From contig JBEIVB010000004.1 in assembly GCA_040374085.1 (NCBI GenBank), positions 1 through 64,000 on the forward strand: a stretch of 64,000 nt of DNA, given 5' to 3'. This document shows positions 1 to 9,045 of the stretch, in pieces. Source of the DNA: JBEIVB01 sp040374085 (GTDB taxonomy: Bacteria; Bacteroidota; Bacteroidia; UBA4408). Within the stretch, counting starts at the first letter, position 1; each line of letters begins with the position of its first letter. The notes beneath the pieces are model-generated. The model made no database searches. It was not told where the DNA came from and saw only the letters and a list, made by a program, of their open reading frames with translations. The position numbers and the translations under genes are program-made.

Positions 1-686
1 AGTCCGGTTGTGTTTCGGTCGAGCCTGCCAACTGGATAGATGCGCTCCCGGGCAGCATCGCGCAGCAGATCGAGAACGGTCTTGCGCTTTTGCGGATCGT
101 CTACAGTAGTGATGTAATCCTTGGGTTTGTTGAGCAGTACGTAAACCAGCTTTTCTTGTTTTACCGGCGTACCTCCATACATGATCTGGTCTGATGGGAA
201 AATTTTATAACCCAATTCCGTTATAACTTTACCATTAACGGTTACAACCCCAGAACCAATTAAATCATCGGCTTCTCTTCTGGAGCATATCCCGGCATTT
301 GCGAGGAACTTATTGAGCCGGATCCGGCCATCGTCTGCTTTTTCGGCGGTGGCTTTTGGAGCCACTTTTTTCACACGCTTGTTGAACGTTTTTGGTTTCT
401 GGTTTTTGTATTCCCGCGCAACGGCATCGAGTTCCTCTGAGGCTCTTTCTTTGGCACGTTGGAACGCTTTTGAAGAAGAACCTCCGGCAGCTGATCCGGT
501 TGTGCTGATGCTCCTCGGCGACTTGGCAGCCGTTTTTGGACCCGTTTTGCCTGCGGGCTTGCTTCCTGTTTCTTTTCGTGCAGATGGTTTGCGCTTTCCG
601 CCGGGGGAGCTTTCCCAGAAGCTGAATTGTCCTTTTTCGTTTTTCTGGGGAGTTGTCGTCCCTTTTTTTGTTGGCTTTCCGCGCAT
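1..686 (-). CDS. rluB: 23S rRNA pseudouridine synthase, RluB/RsuA family (3' end outside window)
   Basis: Isomerises a uridine to pseudouridine in large-subunit rRNA. The first 228 codons are present. Residues 1 to about 120 are a Lys/Arg/Ser/Pro-rich low-complexity extension. An S4 RNA-binding domain follows (motif LNKFLANAGICSRREAD), then the start of the catalytic domain with VGRLDRNTTG, which carries the catalytic Asp. The window ends just after that Asp. The ATG at 686 is the first Met in the frame and opens the basic extension; E. coli RluB lacks an N-terminal extension of this length, while long basic tails are known in Bacteroidota homologues. It lies 11 bp after the YraN-like gene and is probably the last gene of the operon that begins at 5438. 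Family assignment is confident; RluB rather than RsuA or RluF is inferred. Confidence 0.9.
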   Translation of the reverse strand, partial: MRGKPTKKGTTTPQKNEKGQFSFWESSPGGKRKPSARKETGSKPAGKTGPKTAAKSPRSISTTGSAAGGSSSKAFQRAKERASEELDAVAREYKNQKPKTFNKRVKKVAPKATAEKADDGRIRLNKFLANAGICSRREADDLIGSGVVTVNGKVITELGYKIFPSDQIMYGGTPVKQEKLVYVLLNKPKDYITTVDDPQKRKTVLDLLRDAARERIYPVGRLDRNTTG

Positions 687-697
687 GCTTTTTTTGA

Positions 698-1072
698 TTA
701 ATCCGGAGAAAAGGCTCCGGGGTAATGAGTAAGGGTATGACTTTCTTCTGTTCCGGTAATGACAATCAAATCAAACCTGAGGTTGTGGTTTGGGTAATGT
801 TGGTGCATCCACTGATCGGCGGCTTCTTGCATCACTTCCCATTTCCGTTTGGTAAGCAACTCCTGGGGGTCTGCAACTTCAGCGGTTCTGGTTTTTACTT
901 CTGCCCACACCACCGTTGCTTCTTGCAACAGAACCAAATCAATTTCGCCTTTACCCAGCCTGAGGTTTTGCACTAAGAACACATAACCGTTGGCCAATAA
1001 ATGCTCACGAGCCAATGTTTCGCCCCAGCTGCCGCGCTCCAGATGATTGGCCGTGGTTGACTTTAGGCCCAT
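698..1072 (-). CDS. YraN/UPF0102 family endonuclease-like protein
   Basis: Small protein of the UPF0102 (YraN) family, which has a restriction-endonuclease-like fold and no settled role. Seen here: the family signature G-x-x-GE-x-LA-x-x-x-L near the N-terminus, and the nuclease-like core GEIDLVL ... VWAEVKTRT, giving the D ... E-x-K arrangement. The frame stays open 32 codons further upstream, but the ATG at 1072 matches the usual family start (directly before the conserved GE-x-LA helix) and gives 124 residues, the normal size. The chosen start overlaps the end of the radical SAM gene by 10 bp, so the two are probably translationally coupled. Confidence 0.85.
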   Translation of the reverse strand: MGLKSTTANHLERGSWGETLAREHLLANGYVFLVQNLRLGKGEIDLVLLQEATVVWAEVKTRTAEVADPQELLTKRKWEVMQEAADQWMHQHYPNHNLRFDLIVITGTEESHTLTHYPGAFSPD

Positions 1073-2088
1073 ACCTTGGTTCCCTCCGAACAGTTTGTGC
1101 AAATATCGGTTTCTTTTCTGCTGCGCAGCACACTGGATCTGAATTTGGCGTATGCCGGACCTTTCCAAATTTCGGCAAAAGGGCTCTCTTGTAGAGTTCC
1201 CATTGGGTGGTGTGCATCTTTATCGAAGCAACACGGCACAACGGTTCCGTCCCATGTAATAACAGGAGCATGCCACAGCTTCCAACAGTGGTTTTCGAGT
1301 TTGCCTTTGAAACGGTAGCTTCCGTCTTCCTGAAGGGCATAACGCGAGTAGATTGGATTGTCGGGAATCAGCGGACTGCCTTTTTCGTAACCGTAAATCT
1401 GAGCTGTTTTAAACCAGATGTCGTCCACCTCCAGATCAAGAGCCAATTTCTGTGCTTCCTGAATCTGGTGCTCATTGGGTTTTACAACAAGAAATTGAAA
1501 CACAATGTAGGGGCGTTTTGAACTCAAACGCTTGCGCGCAGCCACCAATCGCTTAACGCCTTCCACTACTTTTTCCAAGGATCCACCCACCCGATAGGCA
1601 GCATAGGTTTCTTGGGTGGTCCCATCGAGCGATACAATCAATCTAGATAATCCGGATTTGACCGTTGCTTCGGCCATTGCTTCGGTTAAATAGTGTCCGT
1701 TGGTTGAGGTAACGGTGTAAAGTCCCGACTGATGTGCCTCCCCCACCATATCTAAAAACCTTGGATTGAGGTAGGGTTCTCCTTGAAAGTAAAAGGTTAG
1801 ATAGGTAAGTCGCGGGCTCATTTCCCTTAAAAGATTCCGGAAAAATTCTGGATCCAGCATGCCGGTCGGTCTTGAAAAAGAACGAAGGCCGCTAGGACAT
1901 TCCGGACAGCGCAGGTTGCAGGAGGTGGTGGGTTCTACCGATAAGGAAATGGGCATGCCCCATTGTATAGGACGTTTGAAGGTTTTAGAAACGTAATACG
2001 ATGCTACAACCTGCACCATGTTCCATAAGCGTAAAAGAGTTAAATGATGCCAAACCTCCTTTGTATCTTTCCAACGTCTTCCAGCCAT
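1063..2088 (-). CDS. Radical SAM/SPASM domain protein
   Basis: Protein of 341 residues with the radical SAM cluster motif C-x3-C-x2-C at Cys57, Cys61 and Cys64 (CNLRCPEC), which binds the [4Fe-4S] cluster that cleaves S-adenosylmethionine. A GEP-type motif (FQGEPYLN) and the TIM-barrel strand LIVSLDGTT follow. The C-terminal part has Cys residues arranged as in a SPASM domain (NHCWKLW, VVPCCFDKD, DICTNC), suggesting an auxiliary Fe-S cluster. Members modify peptides or make cofactors, and the substrate here cannot be read from sequence; no obvious precursor peptide gene is adjacent. Its ATG overlaps the TAA of the upstream SpoIIE-propeller gene (TAATG), so the two are co-translated. The functional link between them is unknown. 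Confidence 0.9.
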   Translation of the reverse strand: MAGRRWKDTKEVWHHLTLLRLWNMVQVVASYYVSKTFKRPIQWGMPISLSVEPTTSCNLRCPECPSGLRSFSRPTGMLDPEFFRNLLREMSPRLTYLTFYFQGEPYLNPRFLDMVGEAHQSGLYTVTSTNGHYLTEAMAEATVKSGLSRLIVSLDGTTQETYAAYRVGGSLEKVVEGVKRLVAARKRLSSKRPYIVFQFLVVKPNEHQIQEAQKLALDLEVDDIWFKTAQIYGYEKGSPLIPDNPIYSRYALQEDGSYRFKGKLENHCWKLWHAPVITWDGTVVPCCFDKDAHHPMGTLQESPFAEIWKGPAYAKFRSSVLRSRKETDICTNCSEGTKVWA

Positions 2089-5000
2089 TATATTTTTATT
2101 CCTATAATCAATACGTCATCAACCTGTTCAAGCTCTCCTTTCCAAGCATCAAAGGCAGAGATCAATCGAGTTTGTTGTTCCTGCATGGAGCAAGCCTGCG
2201 CATCAAGAAGCAGCTTTTTCAATTGATTGTATTTGTATTTTTTACCCAATGGCCCGCCAAACTGGTCGGCAAACCCATCGGAGAAAAGATACAAGGTATC
2301 GTCTGCTTTCACTGTGATGCGTTGGCCTACAAAGCGAGGCAATTCATTGCCGAGGAAGATGCCCACGGGAAACTTGTTGCCTTTAATTTCATAAAGACGA
2401 TGCGTTTCATTTTCCATGATGGGCGTATGGCCTTCCAACTCCTCGCTTGTTTTGGGTCTTATGAAATACAGGGGATTGTTGGCTCCGGCAAAATCTACGC
2501 ACATGGTAGAATGGTTCACTCGGCAAATCACCGCATCCATCCCGTCTTTGGATGTACTGCCATCTCTACGCTGCTTAAGGGCACGAATGATATTGGTTCT
2601 GAGTTGCTCCAGAATTTCTTCAGGCTGGGTGATTTCGCGTTGGTTTACGATCTCGTTTAGATTGTCGTTGCCCATCAGACTCATGAAAGCACCCGGAACG
2701 CCATGACCGGTACAATCTACAACGGCTAAAACTTTTTGATCCCCATTGCTGCCGGCCCAATAAAAATCTCCGCTTACAATATCTTTTGGTCTATAAAAAA
2801 CGAAGCTCTTAGGGAACATTCGGGTTACGTCTTCATAGGAGGGCATGAGCGCATCTTGAATGCGCTTTGCGTAAACAATGCTGTCGGTGATTTCTTTGTT
2901 TTTGAATTCAATTTGCGATTTCTGACGGCGCAATTCTTTTGTTTGGCCCTCAATGATTCGGTTAAGTCCTCGTGTATAGGCGCGTATGATGAATATGAAT
3001 CCGCCGGTGCAAAAAAGGATGTATAGAAGGTAGGCCCAAAAGGTCCGGTACCATGGCGGGAGAATGGTAAACCGAATGGTGCCTTCTTTACTTTCTGTTC
3101 CAAAAATGTTTCTGCATTTTACATGAAGAATGTAGTTTCCTTCCGATAAGTTGGTGTAGCTCCTTTCGCTTTTGAGGGACCAGTCGCTCCAGGTTTTGTC
3201 GTTCCCTTCTAGAAACACACTGAATCGGTTCTCGTTGGAAACGATAAACTGATTGGAACCGAAATTAAAATAAAGGTTGTTTTGATTGTACGGGATGATC
3301 AGTTCTTGATTCCCTTGATCGATTTTTGGAATGAAAATTTCTGTACCAAAGATTGTGGATGCAGACAAGGTTCTGAAGTTCCCCGCAAAAATCGAGTCCT
3401 TCTCCGAAATCATGGAACGGACAAAAGCGTTGAAGGTATTGTTAGGCGCTGAGTAAGGAAAATGCATGGAGTAGGAAACTACACCAACGGTGCGGGCAAG
3501 AAGGATTTGTTTTTCAGGCGAAATCCAAATGTCTTTTAGGTCTCCCTCTTCCTGAATACGGTTGAACGCGGCGTAATTCCATAGATACGTTCCATTTGCC
3601 TGTTTCAGGGCAACCCCATGTTCAGACTTTTTTTCGTTCACTGTGGATACGATCCAAACATTTCCACTGGAATCCTCTTTTATCCGCTGAATGCCTCTAT
3701 TTCTTTGAGTGAAAGTACTGCCCAATTTGGAATAGGGTTTGAATCGGTAACGTTTTATACGCTCATCCCAAACGGGGTGAAGCAGTCCCGAAGGTGTTCC
3801 CAGAACCACTTCGTTCCGGATCATGAAAGCAAAATTGTCGTGATCGGTTGTTATGCCATCCTCGGCACCGTAGGTAATGGCTTCAAGCGTGCTGAAGGAT
3901 TTTTCTCCTCGAACTCCATCGGGTGTCCGAGGTATCATTCCCACAACATCATTGTTGTTGGTAAACCAAATTTCTCCATTGGATTTTTCTACCAGCGTCC
4001 CGATGGTTTCGTTGATGATGCCTATATCGCCTTTGACTGTCCAGGTACCGTTGGAATATTTAATTACGGTTATGCCTGTTTTGGTTCCTATGTAAACTTC
4101 ACCCGGATGAACACGAGATGGGAGAATGCGGAAAACCGTTTGGCCGGGGGGAATGAGATTGCGCTCCATTCCATCTTTTATTTCCAAGCACCCATTTTTT
4201 GTTGCAACCAGCAATCGATCTGCATCCTTTGCCCCGGGTGGTGTAAATGCCTGAACATCCCAACATTCGGTTGGATTTTTCAGAATCTGCACGGCTTTCT
4301 TAGAAGCATCATTTTTTTCGAAAAGCCCCAGAAATCCTCCGAAGTAGTAAGCGTTTTTCAATCGCCCTATCGATTCTATCCCACCCATAATCCCATGGAT
4401 GTCCGACATGTTTCGAAATGGCGATAGATATTCTACCATTCCAATTCCATTATACAAGGCTAACCATATATTGTGTTGGTTGTCTTCGAATACATTCAGA
4501 ATGGAGAGATCCGGCAAGCCTTCACTTTTATCGATGATGGTGGTTAGGTTCAGCTGGTGATCTAGAATTACAAGGCCCCCTTTCATGGTTCCCAATGCGT
4601 ATTCTCCTGAGGAAAGTTGAATTCCTCGATACAGAGATTTTTCTTCGAGGAAGGCATTCACCTTGCTTTTCACCTTCTCGATTTTCATTCCCTTTGCGTT
4701 GCCTTTTTCTAAAGTGCCTTCAACAGCGCGCCCGGTCATAATACCCAATTCTCTTCCGGCAAGGAAATATTCGCCGGGGCCTTTGGGCAGAAGCACATCA
4801 AGGCGGCTATCGGCCAGCATTTCGGTTCCGGGTACAAAATCGATGGTTTCCTCGTTGATTTTTAAGAGGCCTTCCCCTTTTTTTCGGATGTAGATGTTTC
4901 CGTTTAAGCAGAATGCGGTATGAAAACGCCCCTCCGAGCTCCATGCTTTGAATTTGCCGTTTCGAAATCGAAGGATGTAATTGTTGGTAATGAAAAACAC

Positions 5001-5438
5001 TCCTTTGGTGGTAGCAAACGTGTACCACACATCCCCTATATCTTCCATTCCTTTTGGTAGGAGGTGCATAAGAGGGTAGAACCTGGTTTTGCCGAATTCG
5101 TTGGGTTGGAGGTATCCGAGGTTGCCCGAGCCGCCAACGAACAACATGCCCGATGCAGTGTCTAAACCCAGAGAGCGGACTGCGGTATTGGAGTAAATAT
5201 AGCGCCAAGAGGTACCATCAAATTCCAAAACCCCAACTCCATTGGCCACGTAAATAAGTCCTTTTTTGTCTTGAACCGCATCCCAGTTTTGGTTGTGGGC
5301 GTTGTAATCGCGCACTCCAAAATAGCGGGCAAAGCAATCGCCCATAAAAGGCGCCGGAATCTTTGGTTGCGCTGTTGTTGACTGTCTGCTGGCAAGGAGA
5401 CAGTACAGCAAAAAGAACCGGTAAATGGTGGCGCGCAT
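2088..5438 (-). CDS. Secreted/membrane sensor: beta-propeller, Y_Y_Y domain and SpoIIE-type PP2C phosphatase
   Basis: About 1,116 residues. An N-terminal signal peptide (MRATIYRFFLLYCLL, ending near TTAQ) is followed by a large periplasmic two-component-regulator-type propeller with repeats such as GLIYVANGVGVLEFDG and NIWLALYNGIG. Next come a Y_Y_Y Ig-like domain, one transmembrane helix (WAYLLYILFCTGGFIFII), a short coiled coil and a cytoplasmic SpoIIE phosphatase domain with the metal-binding motifs SGDFYW, VDCTGHGVPGAF and SDGFADQFGG. It probably senses an external signal and dephosphorylates a partner such as an anti-anti-sigma factor; that partner is not in the window. The frame is open to 5507, but the ATG at 5438 places the signal peptide at the N-terminus. 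It is the first gene of the operon leading to rluB. Confidence 0.9.
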   Translation of the reverse strand: MRATIYRFFLLYCLLASRQSTTAQPKIPAPFMGDCFARYFGVRDYNAHNQNWDAVQDKKGLIYVANGVGVLEFDGTSWRYIYSNTAVRSLGLDTASGMLFVGGSGNLGYLQPNEFGKTRFYPLMHLLPKGMEDIGDVWYTFATTKGVFFITNNYILRFRNGKFKAWSSEGRFHTAFCLNGNIYIRKKGEGLLKINEETIDFVPGTEMLADSRLDVLLPKGPGEYFLAGRELGIMTGRAVEGTLEKGNAKGMKIEKVKSKVNAFLEEKSLYRGIQLSSGEYALGTMKGGLVILDHQLNLTTIIDKSEGLPDLSILNVFEDNQHNIWLALYNGIGMVEYLSPFRNMSDIHGIMGGIESIGRLKNAYYFGGFLGLFEKNDASKKAVQILKNPTECWDVQAFTPPGAKDADRLLVATKNGCLEIKDGMERNLIPPGQTVFRILPSRVHPGEVYIGTKTGITVIKYSNGTWTVKGDIGIINETIGTLVEKSNGEIWFTNNNDVVGMIPRTPDGVRGEKSFSTLEAITYGAEDGITTDHDNFAFMIRNEVVLGTPSGLLHPVWDERIKRYRFKPYSKLGSTFTQRNRGIQRIKEDSSGNVWIVSTVNEKKSEHGVALKQANGTYLWNYAAFNRIQEEGDLKDIWISPEKQILLARTVGVVSYSMHFPYSAPNNTFNAFVRSMISEKDSIFAGNFRTLSASTIFGTEIFIPKIDQGNQELIIPYNQNNLYFNFGSNQFIVSNENRFSVFLEGNDKTWSDWSLKSERSYTNLSEGNYILHVKCRNIFGTESKEGTIRFTILPPWYRTFWAYLLYILFCTGGFIFIIRAYTRGLNRIIEGQTKELRRQKSQIEFKNKEITDSIVYAKRIQDALMPSYEDVTRMFPKSFVFYRPKDIVSGDFYWAGSNGDQKVLAVVDCTGHGVPGAFMSLMGNDNLNEIVNQREITQPEEILEQLRTNIIRALKQRRDGSTSKDGMDAVICRVNHSTMCVDFAGANNPLYFIRPKTSEELEGHTPIMENETHRLYEIKGNKFPVGIFLGNELPRFVGQRITVKADDTLYLFSDGFADQFGGPLGKKYKYNQLKKLLLDAQACSMQEQQTRLISAFDAWKGELEQVDDVLIIGIKI

Positions 5439-5548
5439 AAATCGTGCTAATGTACAAAATAGCATCGGCTTGGTAAACAGGCGTTTTGGATGGGAAACCC
5501 CTCTCAAATGAAGGCGCCAAACTGTACCTTCGTTGCTTTCCCTAGATC

Positions 5549-8353
5549 ATGGAAAACCAAGAAAAGAAACTGTTCCTCCTCGATGCATTTGCGTTGATTT
5601 TTCGTGCCTATTTTGCCTTCTCTAACAATCCGCGCATCAACTCAAAGGGGTTCAATACCTCGGCTGTGTTCGGCTTCACCAATACCTTGCTGGAGGTCCT
5701 TAAAAAGTATAAACCTACTCATTGGGCGGTGGTGTTCGACACCTCTGCTCCTACGCATCGCCATGAAGAGTTTGTGGAGTACAAAGCTAACCGCGAAGCT
5801 ATGCCCGAGGACCTTGCATCCTCTTTACCTTACATTTTTAGATTGGTAGAAGCACTCAACATTCCGATGTTTGCCATGGATGGGTTTGAGGCCGACGATG
5901 TAATTGGAACTCTTGCGCGCCAGGCCGAATCGGAGGGTTTTATTACGTTTATGATGACGCCCGATAAAGACTACGGGCAATTGGTTACGGATAAAACGTT
6001 TATTTTAAAACCAGCTCGGGCAGGTGGTGCCGCAGAAATTCTAGGCCCACCAGAAGTATGCGCTCGGTTCGAGGTAGAGCAACCTATGCAGGTAATCGAC
6101 ATCTTGGGTTTGATGGGCGACAAGGTGGACAACATTCCGGGCATTCCCGGGGTGGGAGAGAAAACGGCCATTCAGCTCATCAAAACCTACCACAGTGTGG
6201 AGCGCATGCTCGAGAATACGCATGAGCTGAAAGGGAAGTTGCGCGAGAAAGTGGAGGCCCACCGCGAGCTCGCCATCCAATCGAAGCGTCTGGCCACCAT
6301 ACGTTGCGATGTTCCGGTATCTTTTGAAGCCGATGCCATAAAGGTTGCACCCTTCCATTCCGATTTGGTTCGGGAGCTTTTTGCTGAGTTGGAGTTTCGA
6401 CGTCTGGCGTCTCAGCTCCTTGGCGAGGAGTTGCCATCGGCGCCCAAAATCGCTGCTGCACAGATGAATCTGTTTGACGAAACCGCTCCCGAAACCCCTG
6501 CTTCAGCCCGAGCAGAGGTGAATGAAACTGCTATGCTGAAGCGACTTTCCGATTATCCACACACCTTTAAAGTTATAAACAGTACGGATGGTATTCTAGA
6601 AATGGTGAAGGATCTTCTGGAGAGACCTGCTTTCGCATTCGATACGGAAACTACCGATCTAGAAGCCATTAACGCCGAATTGGTAGGGCTCTCCTTTTCG
6701 GCTGCACCCGGAACCGGTTATTGGATACCAACGCCGAATAGTAGGTCTGAAACGGTAGCATTGCTCGATCTGCTCAAACCACTTTTTTTAAATGAAAAAG
6801 TGATAAAAATTGGTCAAAATATTAAGTATGACCTCACTGTTTTGGCCAATTACGGGATTCAAATAAAGGGGCCTTTGTTTGATACGATGTTGGCTCATTA
6901 CCTCCTTCAGCCCGATATGCGTCATAACATGAATGTGTTGGCTGAAACATACTTGCATTATTCTCCCGTGCCCATAGAAGCCCTTATTGGGCCTAAAGGT
7001 AAGAAGCAGAAGTCGATGCGGGATGCCGACCCACAATTGTTGGCAGATTACGCAGCAGAAGACGCGGAGGTTACCCTTCGTCTTCATGATGTTTTTCTGC
7101 CCATGTTGTCGGATGAAGGCAATGCAAAAGCCATGCTGGCCCAGGTGGAGATGCCTTTAGTTCCGGTGCTTGCCTTTATGGAGCGCCAAGGTGTGCGCAT
7201 TGATGAGGGGGCTCTGAACGCCATGAGTGGACAACTCCAAACCGACATTCAAACTCTGGAACAAGAGATTTTGGCTTTGGCCGGAACTTCATTCAATATT
7301 GCCAGTCCCCGCCAGTTAGGCGAGGTGTTGTTTGATGTGTTGGGGATTGATCCTCAGGCAAAAAAAACCAAAACGGGTCAGTATGCAACAGGTGAAGATG
7401 TGCTTTCGAAGCTTGCTCATAAGCATCCTATTATAGATAAGATACTCGACTTCCGGGAGCTGCAGAAGCTAAAGTCAACCTATGTGGATGCGTTGCCAGG
7501 CATGGTGAATCCGATAACCGGCAAGGTGCATACTTCTTACAATCAGGCGGTTGCGGCCACGGGTAGGTTAAGTTCCAACAACCCCAATCTTCAGAACATT
7601 CCCATTCGCACTGCGAGGGGCAGAGAGATACGACGGGCTTTCTTGCCCAGTTCGCCGAATCGGGTCTTGCTCTCTGCAGATTATTCTCAGGTGGAGTTGC
7701 GCATCATTGCCTCCCTCAGCGGAGACCAAACCATGATTGATGCATTCTCGCATGGAGCGGATATTCATGCTACTACGGCTGCAAAGGTTTTTGGTGTTTC
7801 GTTGGATGCGGTTACCACAGAGATGCGCAGGAAGGCTAAGATGGTTAACTTTGGTATTATATATGGCATCTCTGCATTTGGCTTGTCGGAGCGCCTGAAC
7901 ATACCAAGAAAAGAAGCCAAAGAAATAATCGACAACTACTTTACTCAGTTCAGCCGCTTGAAGTCGTACATGGACGATTGCATTGAGCAAGCCAGAGAAA
8001 AGGGTTATGTAGAAACCATTCTGGGTCGACGCAGGTATTTACGCGATATCCACAGTGCCAATGCTGTGGTGCGCGGCTTTGCAGAGCGAAACGCCATAAA
8101 TGCACCCATTCAGGGTTCAGCTGCCGATGTTATAAAAATGGCTATGATTCACATTCATCGTGCTATGGAGGCCGATCGCATGCAGTCGAGCATGATTCTT
8201 CAAGTGCACGATGAACTCGTTTTTGATGTCGAGCAAGAGGAATTGGGAGCGGTTCAGAGTTTGGTGCGTTTCCACATGGAGCACGCTGTAGAGTTGGCGG
8301 TTCCTTTGGTGGTGGAGATGGGTGTAGGAACCAATTGGTTGGAAGCCCACTAA
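5549..8353 (+). CDS. polA: DNA polymerase I
   Basis: Repair and Okazaki-fragment polymerase of 934 residues, the full family length. Residues 1 to about 300 form the 5'-3' exonuclease (flap nuclease) domain, with LFLLDAFALIFRAYFAF and the helix-hairpin-helix GIPGVGEKTA. The 3'-5' proofreading domain keeps its metal ligands (FDTETTD near residue 364), so it is probably active, unlike in some lineages. The polymerase domain has motif A DYSQVELRIIA near residue 710, the finger-helix motif RRKAKMVNFGIIYG, and motif C VHDELVFDV near residue 886. The gene diverges from the SpoIIE-propeller gene across about 110 bp; a near-consensus -7 box (TACCTTCG, 5525-5532) lies upstream. It converges with tdk, with only 19 bp between the stop codons. 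Confidence 0.98.
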   Translation: MENQEKKLFLLDAFALIFRAYFAFSNNPRINSKGFNTSAVFGFTNTLLEVLKKYKPTHWAVVFDTSAPTHRHEEFVEYKANREAMPEDLASSLPYIFRLVEALNIPMFAMDGFEADDVIGTLARQAESEGFITFMMTPDKDYGQLVTDKTFILKPARAGGAAEILGPPEVCARFEVEQPMQVIDILGLMGDKVDNIPGIPGVGEKTAIQLIKTYHSVERMLENTHELKGKLREKVEAHRELAIQSKRLATIRCDVPVSFEADAIKVAPFHSDLVRELFAELEFRRLASQLLGEELPSAPKIAAAQMNLFDETAPETPASARAEVNETAMLKRLSDYPHTFKVINSTDGILEMVKDLLERPAFAFDTETTDLEAINAELVGLSFSAAPGTGYWIPTPNSRSETVALLDLLKPLFLNEKVIKIGQNIKYDLTVLANYGIQIKGPLFDTMLAHYLLQPDMRHNMNVLAETYLHYSPVPIEALIGPKGKKQKSMRDADPQLLADYAAEDAEVTLRLHDVFLPMLSDEGNAKAMLAQVEMPLVPVLAFMERQGVRIDEGALNAMSGQLQTDIQTLEQEILALAGTSFNIASPRQLGEVLFDVLGIDPQAKKTKTGQYATGEDVLSKLAHKHPIIDKILDFRELQKLKSTYVDALPGMVNPITGKVHTSYNQAVAATGRLSSNNPNLQNIPIRTARGREIRRAFLPSSPNRVLLSADYSQVELRIIASLSGDQTMIDAFSHGADIHATTAAKVFGVSLDAVTTEMRRKAKMVNFGIIYGISAFGLSERLNIPRKEAKEIIDNYFTQFSRLKSYMDDCIEQAREKGYVETILGRRRYLRDIHSANAVVRGFAERNAINAPIQGSAADVIKMAMIHIHRAMEADRMQSSMILQVHDELVFDVEQEELGAVQSLVRFHMEHAVELAVPLVVEMGVGTNWLEAH

Positions 8354-8372
8354 GTATTTACACCTGCTGTAT

Positions 8373-8966
8373 TCAATCGTTTTTCGCTCCACTGGCCTGC
8401 GCTGTGCAAAAACAGTCTCGGCAAAGGGGTTCATAATGATTCGTTTCGCCCAGCAGCACCAGCTGTTGGCTTTCAGCGAGTCGATGAGAGAAATTGGCCA
8501 AGTTGCCGCAACGAACACAAACCGCATGCACCTTTGTAACGTATTCGGCGCAACACATCAGGGCGGGCATCGGACCAAAGGGCTTGCCTAAAAAATCCAT
8601 GTCGAGTCCCGCCACAATAACCCTAGTACCGCGGTCTGCCAGCGAATTGCACACTTCTACAATTCCATCGTCGAAAAATTGGGCTTCATCTATGCCTACT
8701 ACTTCTACGTCTCCGGTTAGGAGCAGAATGTGCTGAGAGCCCTGAACCGGAGTGCTGAGGATGGAATTGGAATCGTGGGATACCACCGACTCTTCTGCAT
8801 AGCGCACATCGATGGCTGGTTTGAAGATTTCTACCCGCTGACGCGCGTATTTGGCGCGCTTTAGCCTTCGAATCAACTCTTCGGTTTTTCCCGAAAACAT
8901 GGATCCGCAAATCACTTCAATCCAACCTTTCTTCTTGGTGGCCGTTTGGAGGTTTTCAACAAACAT
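8373..8966 (-). CDS. tdk: Thymidine kinase (type II)
   Basis: Phosphorylates thymidine in the nucleotide salvage pathway. The 197 residues include the P-loop GSMFSGKTEEL, the DEAQFF segment with the catalytic Glu, and a lasso region with HETN/Y-type motif (LGETNHYEPLC). Two Cys pairs (CVRCG and CRDC) form the structural zinc site. Length and motif order match the TK1-like family of Bacteroidota. It converges on polA. The start at 8966 leaves a 16-residue N-terminal tail before the conserved IEVICG strand, which is normal for the group. Confidence 0.97.
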   Translation of the reverse strand: MFVENLQTATKKKGWIEVICGSMFSGKTEELIRRLKRAKYARQRVEIFKPAIDVRYAEESVVSHDSNSILSTPVQGSQHILLLTGDVEVVGIDEAQFFDDGIVEVCNSLADRGTRVIVAGLDMDFLGKPFGPMPALMCCAEYVTKVHAVCVRCGNLANFSHRLAESQQLVLLGETNHYEPLCRDCFCTAQASGAKND

Positions 8967-9012
8967 TTTATGCGGTGCAGTTGTTGGGGGAAAAACGCGG
9001 GATAATTCTGAT

Positions 9013-9020
9013 TATCTTTG
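9013..9020 (+). promoter_or_regulatory. -7 promoter element TATCTTTG
   Basis: Exact match to the Bacteroidota -7 consensus TAnnTTTG, 25 bp before the ATG at 9046. It would give a leader of roughly 20 nt for the two-gene unit that ends with the asparaginase. Confidence 0.7.
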
Positions 9021-9045
9021 AAGGGTAAAAGTATCGCTTTTCGTT

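Noticed and set aside
310..765. Basic ORF on the minus strand, 151 codons
   Set aside because: It is a shadow of the rluB extension in another frame; the RluB frame explains the region.
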